Shown: in pieces, positions 33,868 through 41,180 of the stretch
Numbering within the stretch: the first letter of the stretch is position 1
Layout of the letters: each line of letters begins with the position of its first letter
NCBI RefSeq assembly: GCF_016785085.1
Contig: NZ_JAENHO010000012.1
Coordinates: 1 to 64,000 of the forward strand
Reading direction: 5' to 3'
Length of the DNA: 64,000 nucleotides
DNA from: Paractinoplanes lichenicola
GTDB lineage: Bacteria > Actinomycetota > Actinomycetes > Mycobacteriales > Micromonosporaceae
Position numbers and translations under genes: made by a program
The notes under the pieces: generated by a model
What the model saw: the letters and a program-made list of their open reading frames with translations, nothing else
Database searches by the model: none
Told to the model about the DNA's origin: nothing

Positions 33868-34782
33868 ATGATCTCGGCGCTCTCCGGTTTCGCGGTCATC
33901 GGCGTGATCGTGCTCGCCGGGTGGATCGCCGCCCGCTGGGGCCGGATGCCCGCCGAGACCGAGACCGTGGCCGGCAAGCTCGCGTACACGGTGCTCTCCC
34001 CCTGCCTGCTGTTCACCAGTGCCGCGGCGGCCGATCCGAGCGCGCTCTTCACCGAGCCGCTGCTCGTCTCGGCCGCCGCGGCGATCATCTGTTTCGCCCT
34101 GCACCCGCTCACCACCCGCGGCCGCGACCTCGGCACCCGCATCGTCGGGTCGCTCGGCGCGGGCTATGTGAACGCGGCGTTCATCGGCATCCCGATCGCG
34201 ATGTACGTGCTCCACGACACCGCCCTCGTGGTGCCGATCTTCATGCTGCAGCTGCTTGTCTTCATGCCGGTCACGGTGACCCTCCTGCAGATCGCCACAA
34301 CCGGTCACACTTCCTGGCGTACGTCACTGACCGTGCCCCTGCGCAACCCACTCACCGTGGCCGTCGTGCTGGGAATCGTCGTCTCCGTCACCGACGTACG
34401 GCTGCCGGCCGTGCTGACCGAGCCGATCGCCGCCATGGGCAACGCCGCCGCGCCCGTCGTGCTCGTCGCGTTCGGCATGTCCCTTTCCGGTCGCCGCCTG
34501 CTCGAACCCGGCCCCGACCGGCTGCCCGTGCTGGCCGCGGTGGTGCTCAAGGCCGCGATCATGCCCGCGGTCGCCTTCCTGCTCGCGCTCGCCTTCCGGC
34601 TCAACCCCACCGAGACCTACGCGGTCACTGTGCTGGCCGCGCTCCCCGCCGCGCAAAACATCTTCCTGTACGCCCAGGCCTTCGACCGCGGCGTCGTGCT
34701 CGCCCGCGACGCCGTCTTCCTGTCGACGCTGGCCTGCATGCCCGCGCTCGTGGCGATTGCGATCTTGCACACGTTGACTTGA
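33868..34782 (+). CDS. AEC-family transporter
   Basis: The 304-residue protein has ten hydrophobic helices with the auxin-efflux-carrier pattern: KLAYTVLSPCLLF in the first half, NAAFIGIPIAMYVL, and AAPVVLVAFGMSL in the second half. AEC transporters export or import small carboxylates. The substrate is unknown. TAGCGT lies 7 bases before the ATG, and GGGGAG directly abuts it, so a leaderless transcript is more likely. It lies 28 bases before the flavin reductase gene. Confidence 0.88.
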   Translation: MISALSGFAVIGVIVLAGWIAARWGRMPAETETVAGKLAYTVLSPCLLFTSAAAADPSALFTEPLLVSAAAAIICFALHPLTTRGRDLGTRIVGSLGAGYVNAAFIGIPIAMYVLHDTALVVPIFMLQLLVFMPVTVTLLQIATTGHTSWRTSLTVPLRNPLTVAVVLGIVVSVTDVRLPAVLTEPIAAMGNAAAPVVLVAFGMSLSGRRLLEPGPDRLPVLAAVVLKAAIMPAVAFLLALAFRLNPTETYAVTVLAALPAAQNIFLYAQAFDRGVVLARDAVFLSTLACMPALVAIAILHTLT

Positions 34783-34810
34783 ACCGAGGTTGAAGTTCTA
34801 CCGTTCGACA

Positions 34811-35278
34811 GTGCACAACAGCGTCACCACCGGGTTCAAGGCCGCCTTCCGCCGCTATCCCACCGGCGTAGCGATCATCACCGCGGCCGGCCCCGTGGGG
34901 CTGACCGCCTCGAGCGTCGCGTCGGTGTCGCTGGAACCGCCGGCCCTGTCGTTCTCGGTCATGGACTCACCGTCGGCCCAGGCCCTGCTGCGCGCGCCGA
35001 GTTTCGTCGTCAACCTGCTGGGCCCGGCCTCGGCCGCGCTGGCCCGCACGTTCGCCGGCCCGAACGGCCCCCGATTCGCCCCCGACCAGGGCTGGGAGCT
35101 GCTGCCGACAGGCGAGCCGGCCCTGACGACGGCGCTGGCCTCGCTGCGCGGCACCCCGTTGCAGCTCGTCCCGGTCGGCACCTCCACGGTCGTCATCGCC
35201 GAGATCCACGACGTGCTGCTGGGCCCGCCGGGCGGTCGCCTCGTCTATCACGACCGCGATTTCATCGCCCAGCACTGA
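34811..35278 (+). CDS. Flavin reductase-like protein
   Basis: The 155-residue protein matches the FMN-binding flavin-reductase family: FKAAFRRYPTGVAIITAAG, GLTASSVASVSLEPPALSFSV, APSFVVNLL, and GGRLVYHDRDF at the end. Such proteins supply FMNH2 or FADH2 to monooxygenases. The GTG start has TACCGT 6 bases upstream and TTGACT 18 bases before that, fitting a leaderless promoter; a TTG at 34790 is the alternative. It overlaps the convergent MarR gene by 17 bases. Confidence 0.85.
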   Translation: MHNSVTTGFKAAFRRYPTGVAIITAAGPVGLTASSVASVSLEPPALSFSVMDSPSAQALLRAPSFVVNLLGPASAALARTFAGPNGPRFAPDQGWELLPTGEPALTTALASLRGTPLQLVPVGTSTVVIAEIHDVLLGPPGGRLVYHDRDFIAQH

Positions 35279-35696
35279 GCACCTTCTCCAGGGCGGTCGC
35301 CACGCTGCGCGACTCCGCCGCCGTCATGTGTGACGTGAAGTAGCGCTCGATCGCCCCCAGATAGACGGGCGCGGCGGCGCGCAACGTCTTGCGCCCCTCC
35401 GCGGTGATCACCGCGTACGCGGAACGTTTGTCCTCGGGGTTGACCTCGCGGCCGACCAGGCCCGCCGCCACCAGCTGGTCGACGACCCGGCTGACCCGCG
35501 TGCGGGAGACGACCGCGACCTCGCCCAGCTCCCCCATGCTGAGCCGCCGATCCGGGGCCGCGTTGAGCTCGAGCAGCACGTCGTACCAGGTCAGTGGCAG
35601 TCCGCACTGCTGCTGGAGCTCGCGGTCCATGCGCGGCACGAGCGCCGCGTGCACCCGGAGCAGCGCCGCCCACGCGGCCGTATCGGTGTCGCCCAT
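35262..35696 (-). CDS. MarR-family transcriptional regulator
   Basis: The 144-residue protein has a winged helix-turn-helix (RRLSMGELGEVAVVSRTRVSRVVDQLVAAGLV, then REVNPEDKRSAYAVIT) flanked by dimerisation helices. AGGA precedes the ATG, and a GTG codon lies just before it. The gene is divergent from the azoreductase operon, with two perfect palindromes between, so it probably represses both directions and responds to a quinone-, phenol- or electrophile-type ligand (inference from neighbours). Confidence 0.9.
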   Translation of the reverse strand: MGDTDTAAWAALLRVHAALVPRMDRELQQQCGLPLTWYDVLLELNAAPDRRLSMGELGEVAVVSRTRVSRVVDQLVAAGLVGREVNPEDKRSAYAVITAEGRKTLRAAAPVYLGAIERYFTSHMTAAESRSVATALEKVLSAGR

Positions 35697-35719
35697 CACC
35701 CGATCCTACCCAACTCTTG

Positions 35720-35761
35720 TGCGTGCGCACGCATCAGAGTAAAAATGTGCGTGCGCACGCA
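35720..35761. promoter_or_regulatory. Two perfect MarR-type palindromes
   Basis: TGCGTGCGCACGCA, a perfect 14-bp palindrome, occurs at 35720-35733 and 35748-35761, start-to-start 28 bases. Both lie between the divergent MarR and azoreductase starts. Confidence 0.8.
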
Positions 35762-35783
35762 TTCTTTAGTGAAGGGCACGACG

Positions 35784-36416
35784 ATGACCAAGGTTCTGCA
35801 CCTCTCCGCCTCCCCCCGCGGCCCGCGCTCCGAATCCCTCGCGATCGCGAGGACGTTCCTCGACACGCTCCGTGACGTCTCGCCGCAAACCCCGATCGAG
35901 ACGTACGACCTGTGGGACGGCACCCTGCCCCCGTTCGGCCCCGACGCCGCGGCCGCCAAGATGACCGTCTTCGCCGACGAGCAGCCCCAGGGTGCGGCCG
36001 CCGACGCCTGGAACGCCGCCATCGCCACGTTCCGCCGCTTCGACGCGGCCGACCGCTATGTGTTCAGCGTGCCGATGTGGAACGCCGGCATCCCGTACAT
36101 CCTCAAGCAGTTCATCGACGTCGTCAGCCAGCCCGGCCTGGTCTTCGGCTTCGACCCGGTGCAGGGCTACAACGGCCTCTTGCAGGGCAAACGCGCCGCC
36201 GTCATCTACACCAGCGCCGTCTACGGCCCCGACCGCGGCCCGGCCTTCGGCGCCGACTTCCAAGCCCCGTACGTGGAGGAATGGCTGCGCTGGGCCGGCG
36301 TCGACGACATCCGCACCGTCCACTTCCGCCCGAACCTCGCCACCGCCGACGCCGACACCGGCCGCCGCCTGGCCCACGCCCAGGCCCGCGATCTCGCCAA
36401 GGAGTTCCTGTCATGA
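35784..36416 (+). CDS. FMN-dependent NADH-azoreductase / NAD(P)H oxidoreductase
   Basis: The 210-residue flavodoxin-like protein has the AzoR pattern: VLHLSASPRGPRSESLAIARTFLD, YVFSVPMWNAGIPYILKQFIDVVSQPGLVFGF and VIYTSAVYG. The family reduces quinones and azo compounds with NADH. Two MarR palindromes precede it. It overlaps the next gene by ATGA, so the two are co-translated. Confidence 0.9.
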   Translation: MTKVLHLSASPRGPRSESLAIARTFLDTLRDVSPQTPIETYDLWDGTLPPFGPDAAAAKMTVFADEQPQGAAADAWNAAIATFRRFDAADRYVFSVPMWNAGIPYILKQFIDVVSQPGLVFGFDPVQGYNGLLQGKRAAVIYTSAVYGPDRGPAFGADFQAPYVEEWLRWAGVDDIRTVHFRPNLATADADTGRRLAHAQARDLAKEFLS

Positions 36417-37036
36417 AGCTCGGCCTCTGGGCCCTGCCCGCCTACGGCATCCTGCTCGCGCTCAGCACCCTGACCCACCAGCCGTCGATCGACGACTTCG
36501 ACGCGTACGCGCGCTACGTCACGACCGACACGTTCCTGCTGAGCCACCTGGGCGCCAGCATCCTCGGGGCCGCCCTGGCCATCCTGGGCACGGCCGCCGC
36601 CACGACATACCTGAGGAGCAAACTGCCCTTCGTCCTGACGGTCGTGGCCAACGTCTTCCTGGCCGCCACGTTCGGCAGCGCCGCCTTCGTCCAGCCCGGC
36701 CTGGGCCGAGCCCACCTGGCCGGCGTCCCCGGCATGCCCGCCCTCAACGACGACACCGCGTACGGCCCCGCCCTCTTCGCGACGGCCCTGTCCGCATCCT
36801 TCCTCCTGATCGTCGCCGCGACCGCCCTCGGCACGGCGATCGCCCGCACCAGCCGCTCGCTCCGCGCACCCGGCCTCGCGTACGGGGTTCTGCTGTCGCT
36901 CTTCGTCGTCTCGGGCTTCGCCTTCTCAGCCGTGCAGGCTTACTTGGGGTTCGCCTTCGCCCTGGCCACCGCCGTCCTGGCCATCCGCCTGCCCCGGACG
37001 ACCTCCAGTCCCGGCCCGGTCCTGACAACCGTCTGA
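36413..37036 (+). CDS. Membrane protein co-operonic with azoreductase
   Basis: The 207-residue protein has five or six hydrophobic segments (about 3-20, 43-65, 72-95, 115-145, 155-178 and 180-197) and no recognised motif. Its ATG overlaps the azoreductase stop, so both belong to the MarR-controlled unit. It may protect the membrane or move the compound that the oxidoreductase handles, but that is inference. Confidence 0.75.
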   Translation: MKLGLWALPAYGILLALSTLTHQPSIDDFDAYARYVTTDTFLLSHLGASILGAALAILGTAAATTYLRSKLPFVLTVVANVFLAATFGSAAFVQPGLGRAHLAGVPGMPALNDDTAYGPALFATALSASFLLIVAATALGTAIARTSRSLRAPGLAYGVLLSLFVVSGFAFSAVQAYLGFAFALATAVLAIRLPRTTSSPGPVLTTV

Positions 37037-37119
37037 CATCCGCGCGATCGCCTGCCGCCCGCATTCGTCTCCGGGCGGCAGCGCGCCACACCGGCACCCC
37101 CGCGCCTCGCCGCTCTCCG

Positions 37120-37390
37120 CCGCGCCCCGCCGCTTTCTGCCCCGCCCGCCGCTTTCCACTCCGCCGCGCCCCGGCCGCTTTCCGCCCCACCCGCCGCTTT
37201 CCGCCCCGCCGCGCCACGCCCAGCCGCGCCGCGCCCAGCCGCGCCACGCCCAGCCGCGCCACCCCACGCCGCGCCACCCCACGCCGCGCCACGCCACGCC
37301 GCGCCACGCCACCCCACGCCGCGCCACCCCACGCCGCGCCACCCCACGCCGCGCCACGCCACGCCACGCCGCGCCGCGCCGCGCCGGATC
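37120..37390. repeat. C-rich low-complexity repeat array in a 655-bp gap
   Basis: The gap 37037-37691 has no gene. About 270 bases consist of shuffled copies of GCCGCGCCACCCCAC, GCCGCGCCACGCC and CCGCTTTCCGCCCC, with strong strand bias. Both strands give long open frames here only because the repeat lacks stop codons; the products are pure Arg/Ala/Gly/Trp low complexity. Confidence 0.85.
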
Positions 37391-37469
37391 GAGCGTGGCC
37401 TTGATCATCCGCCGCGTATAGCCCACCCTCCCGGGGGCCACCGCCTCCGAGCAGTGTGGCGCAATTCGT

Positions 37470-37515
37470 CGATCTTCGAGTCCAGCCCTGTGGACAGGTG
37501 GCCGCTGTGGATAAC
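37470..37515. repeat. Dispersed intergenic element with two DnaA-box-like sites, copy 2
   Basis: CGATCTT (37470), CTGTGGACA (37488) and TGTGGATAAC (37506) appear in the same order and at the same 18-base intervals as at 29713-29758. Intervening bases differ, so the conserved blocks seem constrained rather than recently copied. Confidence 0.7.
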
Positions 37516-37691
37516 GCGTGCCGCGGCCGGATCTGTGATAAGACGGCCGTCGGGGGCAGGACATGCAGCACACGACCCGTTGACCTGATGGCGCCGCCCC
37601 ACACGGCACCGATCCCTGATGGCGCCGCCCGCACGGCATCGAACGGGCCGGCGGCCCGAACGCTGATCGACCGGCCCGAAAAGGAGCTGCC

Positions 37692-37973
37692 ATGACCGCC
37701 GGACCGCTCGACATCACCTTCACCGCCACGCTGGGCAAGATCAATGAGGGTGACACCTGGACCTGTGTGCAGCTGCCCGGTTCGGCGGAGATCTTCGGCA
37801 CGCGAGGGCTCGTCAAGGTGGCCGGCACCGTCGACGGGGTCCCGTTCGAGGGTGCGTTCATGGCGCTCGGCGACGGCACCCACAAGCTGCCGGTCAACGG
37901 CGCGATCCGCAAGACGCTCGGCAAGTCCGACGGCGACGAGGTCGTCGTCCACCTGACGCGGCGCCGCAACTGA
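37692..37973 (+). CDS. DUF1905-family protein
   Basis: The 93-residue protein is a single small beta-barrel-like domain of the DUF1905 type (ITFTATLGKIN, TWTCVQLPGSAEIFGTRGLVKVAGTVDGVPFEGAFMALGDGTHKLPVNGAIRKTLGKSDGDEVVV). Its biochemical role is unknown. AAGGAG lies 6 bases before the ATG. The last codons form the first unit of a tandem repeat that continues for about 150 bases downstream. Confidence 0.88.
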   Translation: MTAGPLDITFTATLGKINEGDTWTCVQLPGSAEIFGTRGLVKVAGTVDGVPFEGAFMALGDGTHKLPVNGAIRKTLGKSDGDEVVVHLTRRRN

Positions 37974-38127
37974 GGCCACCTGACCCGGCACCGCAGCTGA
38001 AAGCCTGACCCGACGCCGCAACCAAAAGCCGGACGCAGCGCGGCAACCGAAAGCCTGACGCGGCGCCGCAACTAAAGCCTGAACCGGCGCCGCAACCAAC
38101 AGCCTGACCCGGCGCCGCAAGTGAAAG
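37952..38127 (+). repeat. About 25-bp tandem repeat derived from the 3' end of the DUF1905 gene
   Basis: The unit CCTGACSCGGCGCCGCAACT plus a short A-rich end occurs about seven times, starting at 37952, 37979, 38004, 38029, 38054, 38078 and 38103. The first copy encodes the last residues and stop of the DUF1905 protein; the others are noncoding. The copies differ by one to five bases. Confidence 0.88.
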
Positions 38128-38164
38128 GCGGAATACGACCGGCGCGGCCGGGAACAATCAGCGC

Positions 38165-38656
38165 ATGAGCACGGGCGACAAGGGCACGATGACGGAGGAC
38201 GGCCGCTACCTGGTCGTCAACGGCCGGAAGTGGCGGGCCACCGACCCGGCCATCCCCGAGAAGCTGCGTCAAGAACTGGTCGACGAGCTCATGGCGGCCC
38301 GCCGGCTGGTCCGCACCGACCCCGAGTCGGCCCGCCCCCGGGTGCAGGACGCCAAGGTGGCCCTGGGCGAGCGCGGCGACCCGTGGTGGGAGCCGACGCC
38401 CGAGGGCCAGCGGAACAGGCTGGCCTCGGCCATGCGAGCGCTGCTGCGACACCGCAAACCCGAGTCGACGATCTGCCCGAGCGACGCCGCCCGGGTCGCC
38501 GGTGGCGAGTCGTGGCGCGACCTGATGGACACGGCGCGGGAAGTCGCGGCCGGCCTGGCGCGCGACGGGACCATCACCGTACGGCAGAAGGGTGTTGACG
38601 TTGACGTGGCCGCGACGACCGGGCCGGTCAGGCTGGCCCGGGGACCGCAGTGGTGA
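38165..38656 (+). CDS. DUF3253-domain protein
   Basis: The 163-residue protein has an N-terminal region with KWRATDPAIPEKLRQELVDELMAARRLV and WWEPTPEGQ. A DUF3253 winged-helix-like domain follows at about 85-160 (LLRHRKPESTICPSDAARVAGGESWRDLMDTAREVAAGLARDGTITVRQKG). The family has no established function. The last 29 bases overlap the convergent PLP-enzyme gene. Confidence 0.82.
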   Translation: MSTGDKGTMTEDGRYLVVNGRKWRATDPAIPEKLRQELVDELMAARRLVRTDPESARPRVQDAKVALGERGDPWWEPTPEGQRNRLASAMRALLRHRKPESTICPSDAARVAGGESWRDLMDTAREVAAGLARDGTITVRQKGVDVDVAATTGPVRLARGPQW

Positions 38657-39836
38657 GCCGGCCGAGCGCGGCCAGCAGCTGGTCGACCTCGGCCTCCGTG
38701 TTGTAGTGGTAAAGGCTCGCGCGGACCGCTCCCCCGGTCGCGCGCAGCCCCGCCGCCTCGAAGTATTCGACCGCGTAGTAGTCACCGTGCGACACGCAGA
38801 TGCCCTGCTCCCCGAGGATGCGGGCGGTCTCCGCGGGCGCCTGGCCGTCGACCCGGAACGAGATCGTCGGACAGCGGTCCCGCCCGGCCGCGCACAGGGA
38901 CACGCCTTCGTTCGCCCGCAGCCCGGCCAGCAGGCGCGTGGCCAGCGAAGTCTCGTGCTCCTCGGCCGCGGCCATGCTCGCGAGCACCCGCTCACGCCGG
39001 GAGCCTTCCGACGGGGTCAGCCCGGCCAGATAGTCGACCGCCGCCGTCACCCCGGCCAGCAGCTCGAAGCTCAACGTTCCGTACTCGAACCGGTCGGGCG
39101 CCACGGACGGTGACGGGATCAGCTTCACCGGCTGCAGCGGCTCCCACACGGCCGGGTCGGCGATCACCGCGGCGTAATGCGGGCCCGACCACTTGTAGGC
39201 GCTCGTCACGTAGAAGTCGGCGCCGAGCGCAACCATGTCGGTCGGCCGGTGCGCGGTGGCGTGCACCCCGTCGACGTAGACCAGGGCGCCGGCGGCGTGG
39301 GTCAGGTCGGCGATCTCGCGGACGGCGGGCACGGTGCCGACGGCGTTGCTGGCCGCGGTCACCGCCACGAGCTTGGTGCGCGGCCCGATGAGCTCCGCAT
39401 ACTGCGCCACCGGCAGCTCACCGGTCACCAGATCAACGTCGGCCCAGCGTACGGTGGCTCCGGTCTGCACCCACGGGCGCACGTTGGCGTCGTGGTCGAG
39501 CCGGGACAGCACGACCTCGTCGCCGGGGACCCAGCCCTGGGCCAGCGTGCGGGCCACCAGATAGGTCAGGGCGGTGGCGCTGGGACCGAACGCGACCCCG
39601 GCCGGGTCGCCGCCGACCAGGTCGGCCACGGCGGACCGGGCGGCCGCCACGATCTCGCCCGAGCGGCGGGCCGGCTCGTGCGCGGTGCCCCGGTTCGACA
39701 CCGCCGTACGCATGGCCGCGGCGATCGCCTCGATCACGGGCGCGGCCGGCTGGGTGCCCCCGGCCCCGTCGAAGTGCACGAACCCCTCGGCCAGCGCGGG
39801 ATATTCGGACCGGATGCGGGCGACGTCGAGGCTCAT
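38628..39836 (-). CDS. Cysteine desulfurase-like PLP-dependent enzyme
   Basis: The 402-residue class V aminotransferase-fold enzyme has FDGAGGTQPAAPVIEA at the N-terminus, a substrate region VLSRLDHDANVRPW, VYVDGVHATAHRP, and the PLP lysine in YVTSAYKWSGPH. It resembles the cysteine-desulfurase-like group (NifS/CsdA-related) of unknown substrate. TAAGCT lies 7 bases before the ATG with no ribosome-binding site. It is followed on the other strand by DUF3253 and lies upstream of no obvious sulfur-transfer partner. Confidence 0.88.
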   Translation of the reverse strand: MSLDVARIRSEYPALAEGFVHFDGAGGTQPAAPVIEAIAAAMRTAVSNRGTAHEPARRSGEIVAAARSAVADLVGGDPAGVAFGPSATALTYLVARTLAQGWVPGDEVVLSRLDHDANVRPWVQTGATVRWADVDLVTGELPVAQYAELIGPRTKLVAVTAASNAVGTVPAVREIADLTHAAGALVYVDGVHATAHRPTDMVALGADFYVTSAYKWSGPHYAAVIADPAVWEPLQPVKLIPSPSVAPDRFEYGTLSFELLAGVTAAVDYLAGLTPSEGSRRERVLASMAAAEEHETSLATRLLAGLRANEGVSLCAAGRDRCPTISFRVDGQAPAETARILGEQGICVSHGDYYAVEYFEAAGLRATGGAVRASLYHYNTEAEVDQLLAALGRLTTAVPGPA

Positions 39837-39846
39837 GATCCCCAGC

Positions 39847-40302
39847 TTAGGGCTGGTACGGCGGCGCCTCGCCCCACCCCCAGCGCGGCACCGGAGCCTC
39901 GCGCACCACGTCGGCCCCCGGCTGCGAATTGTGCCGGGCCAAGCGGGTGCCCCACTCGACGTATGCGAGGAACGCCGCCCGGAACTCCGGGTCGTCGGGC
40001 AGCCCAGCCTCGTCGGCCGCGTCCTGGATCAGGTTGACCCAGCGCCGGCGCTGCGGCTCGGTGATGCCCATGCCCAGGTGCTTGCCGAGCATGTGCGCGT
40101 AACCGCCGTGCGCGCCGGTGTAGTCGGCCGGCCCGCCGAACACCTCGGCCAGCCAGGTGGCCACGTGCTGGGCATGCTCGGCCGGCATGTGGGCGAACAG
40201 CGGCGCCAGCAGGTCGTCCTTCTCGACGCGGGTGTAGAACGCCTCGGTCAGCCGCGTGAAAGCCGCACTGCCGCCGGCCCACTCGTACAGCGTTGGTGTC
40301 AT
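39847..40302 (-). CDS. Group II truncated hemoglobin
   Basis: The 151-residue protein begins TLYEWAGGSAAFTRLTEAFYTRVEKDDLLAPLF and contains HVATWLAEVFGGPADYT and HGGYAHMLGKHLGM with the proximal His, the pattern of truncated hemoglobins, with WVNLIQDAADEAGLP typical of group II. It binds heme and O2 or NO, usually for detoxification. It is divergent from an HxlR-type regulator with a palindrome in the gap, so redox control is plausible. Confidence 0.9.
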   Translation of the reverse strand: MTPTLYEWAGGSAAFTRLTEAFYTRVEKDDLLAPLFAHMPAEHAQHVATWLAEVFGGPADYTGAHGGYAHMLGKHLGMGITEPQRRRWVNLIQDAADEAGLPDDPEFRAAFLAYVEWGTRLARHNSQPGADVVREAPVPRWGWGEAPPYQP

Positions 40303-40340
40303 GTCGATCAGCTCAGCAGGGCCGCGCGGCACCGGCAAGT

Positions 40341-40358
40341 ACGCACATAATTGTGCGT
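40341..40358. promoter_or_regulatory. Palindromic operator overlapping the HxlR gene start
   Basis: ACGCACA (40341-40347), TAAT and TGTGCGT (40352-40358) form a perfect inverted repeat. CATAAT inside it (40346-40351) can serve as a -10 element, and the right arm covers the GTG start at 40357, so a bound protein would block both promoter and start. Confidence 0.65.
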
Positions 40359-40689
40359 GCCCAAGCGATACAGCTGCCCCGTCGAACTGACCGTCGACAT
40401 CGTCGGTGGACGGTGGCGCACAGTCTTGCTGGCCCGGCTCAAGGAGGGCGTCCACCGCTACGGCGAGCTGCGCCGCCTCACGCCCGGCATCAGCGAGAAG
40501 ATGCTGACCCAACGCCTGCGCGAACTCGAGGCGGACGGCCTCATCACCCGCCGCGACCTGGGCACAACCCCACCCCACGTCGAATACGACCTGACCGCCG
40601 AGGGCCGCACCCTGATCCCCCTCCTCCAGGCCATGTACGACTGGGGCGCCGCCCGAGCCGCCCGCACAGGCACCGAAGTGGGGGCGTGA
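40357..40689 (+). CDS. HxlR-family transcriptional regulator
   Basis: The 110-residue protein shows the HxlR winged helix: SCPVELTVDIVGGRWRTVLLARLKEGVHRYGELRRLTPGISEKMLTQRLRELEADGLITR. It keeps one N-terminal Cys (CPVE), which in some relatives senses electrophiles. The GTG at 40357 sits in a palindrome and looks leaderless; a TTG at 40351 is also in frame. It is divergent from the globin gene, its probable target, and followed 3 bases later by the macro-domain gene. Confidence 0.9.
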   Translation: MPKRYSCPVELTVDIVGGRWRTVLLARLKEGVHRYGELRRLTPGISEKMLTQRLRELEADGLITRRDLGTTPPHVEYDLTAEGRTLIPLLQAMYDWGAARAARTGTEVGA

Positions 40690-40692
40690 GCC

Positions 40693-41169
40693 GTGGTGCC
40701 GTTGCGGATCGTCAAGGGGGATGCGACCAGCCCGCAGACCAAGGGCCCCAAGGTGATCGCCCACGTCTGCAACGACCTCGGCGGCTGGGGTAAAGGTTTT
40801 GTGCTGGCCGTGTCGCGACGGTGGCCGGAGCCCGAGAAGGCGTATCGGCAGTGGCACCGCGAGCGGGCGGGCAACGACTTCGGGCTCGGGGCGACACAGC
40901 TCGTGCAGGTGCGGCCCGACGTCTGGGTGGCCAACATGGTCGGGCAGCACGGCATGCGTACGGGCAGCAATGGCCCGCCGATCCGCTACGACGCCGTCGA
41001 GCGCTGCCTGACCGCCGTCGCCGGGCATGCCGACCGGCTGGCCGCAACCGTCCACATGCCTCGGATCGGTTGCGGCCTGGCCGGCGGCCGCTGGAGCAGG
41101 ATCGAGCCGTTGATCGTCGCCGAGCTGTGCGCCCGGGACATCGGCACGACCGTTTACGACTTCGGCTGA
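40693..41169 (+). CDS. Macro-domain protein
   Basis: The 158-residue protein has a macro-domain core: LRIVKGDATSPQ, KVIAHVCNDLGGWGKGFVLAVSRRWPEPEKAY, and HMPRIGCGLAGGRWSRIEPLI. It binds ADP-ribose or removes ADP-ribose derivatives; the ALC1/Poa1-like HVCNDLGGWGKG loop suggests hydrolase activity. Two GTG codons in tandem could start it. It follows the HxlR gene by 3 bases and is probably co-transcribed. Confidence 0.88.
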   Translation: MVPLRIVKGDATSPQTKGPKVIAHVCNDLGGWGKGFVLAVSRRWPEPEKAYRQWHRERAGNDFGLGATQLVQVRPDVWVANMVGQHGMRTGSNGPPIRYDAVERCLTAVAGHADRLAATVHMPRIGCGLAGGRWSRIEPLIVAELCARDIGTTVYDFG

Positions 41170-41180
41170 GCCACGGAGAG

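Noticed and set aside
36926..38071. Long minus-strand reading frames of more than 350 codons across the C-rich repeats
   Set aside because: The products are repetitive Arg/Gly/Ala/Trp sequence produced by a stop-free repeat, and the frame runs antisense to the DUF1905 gene.
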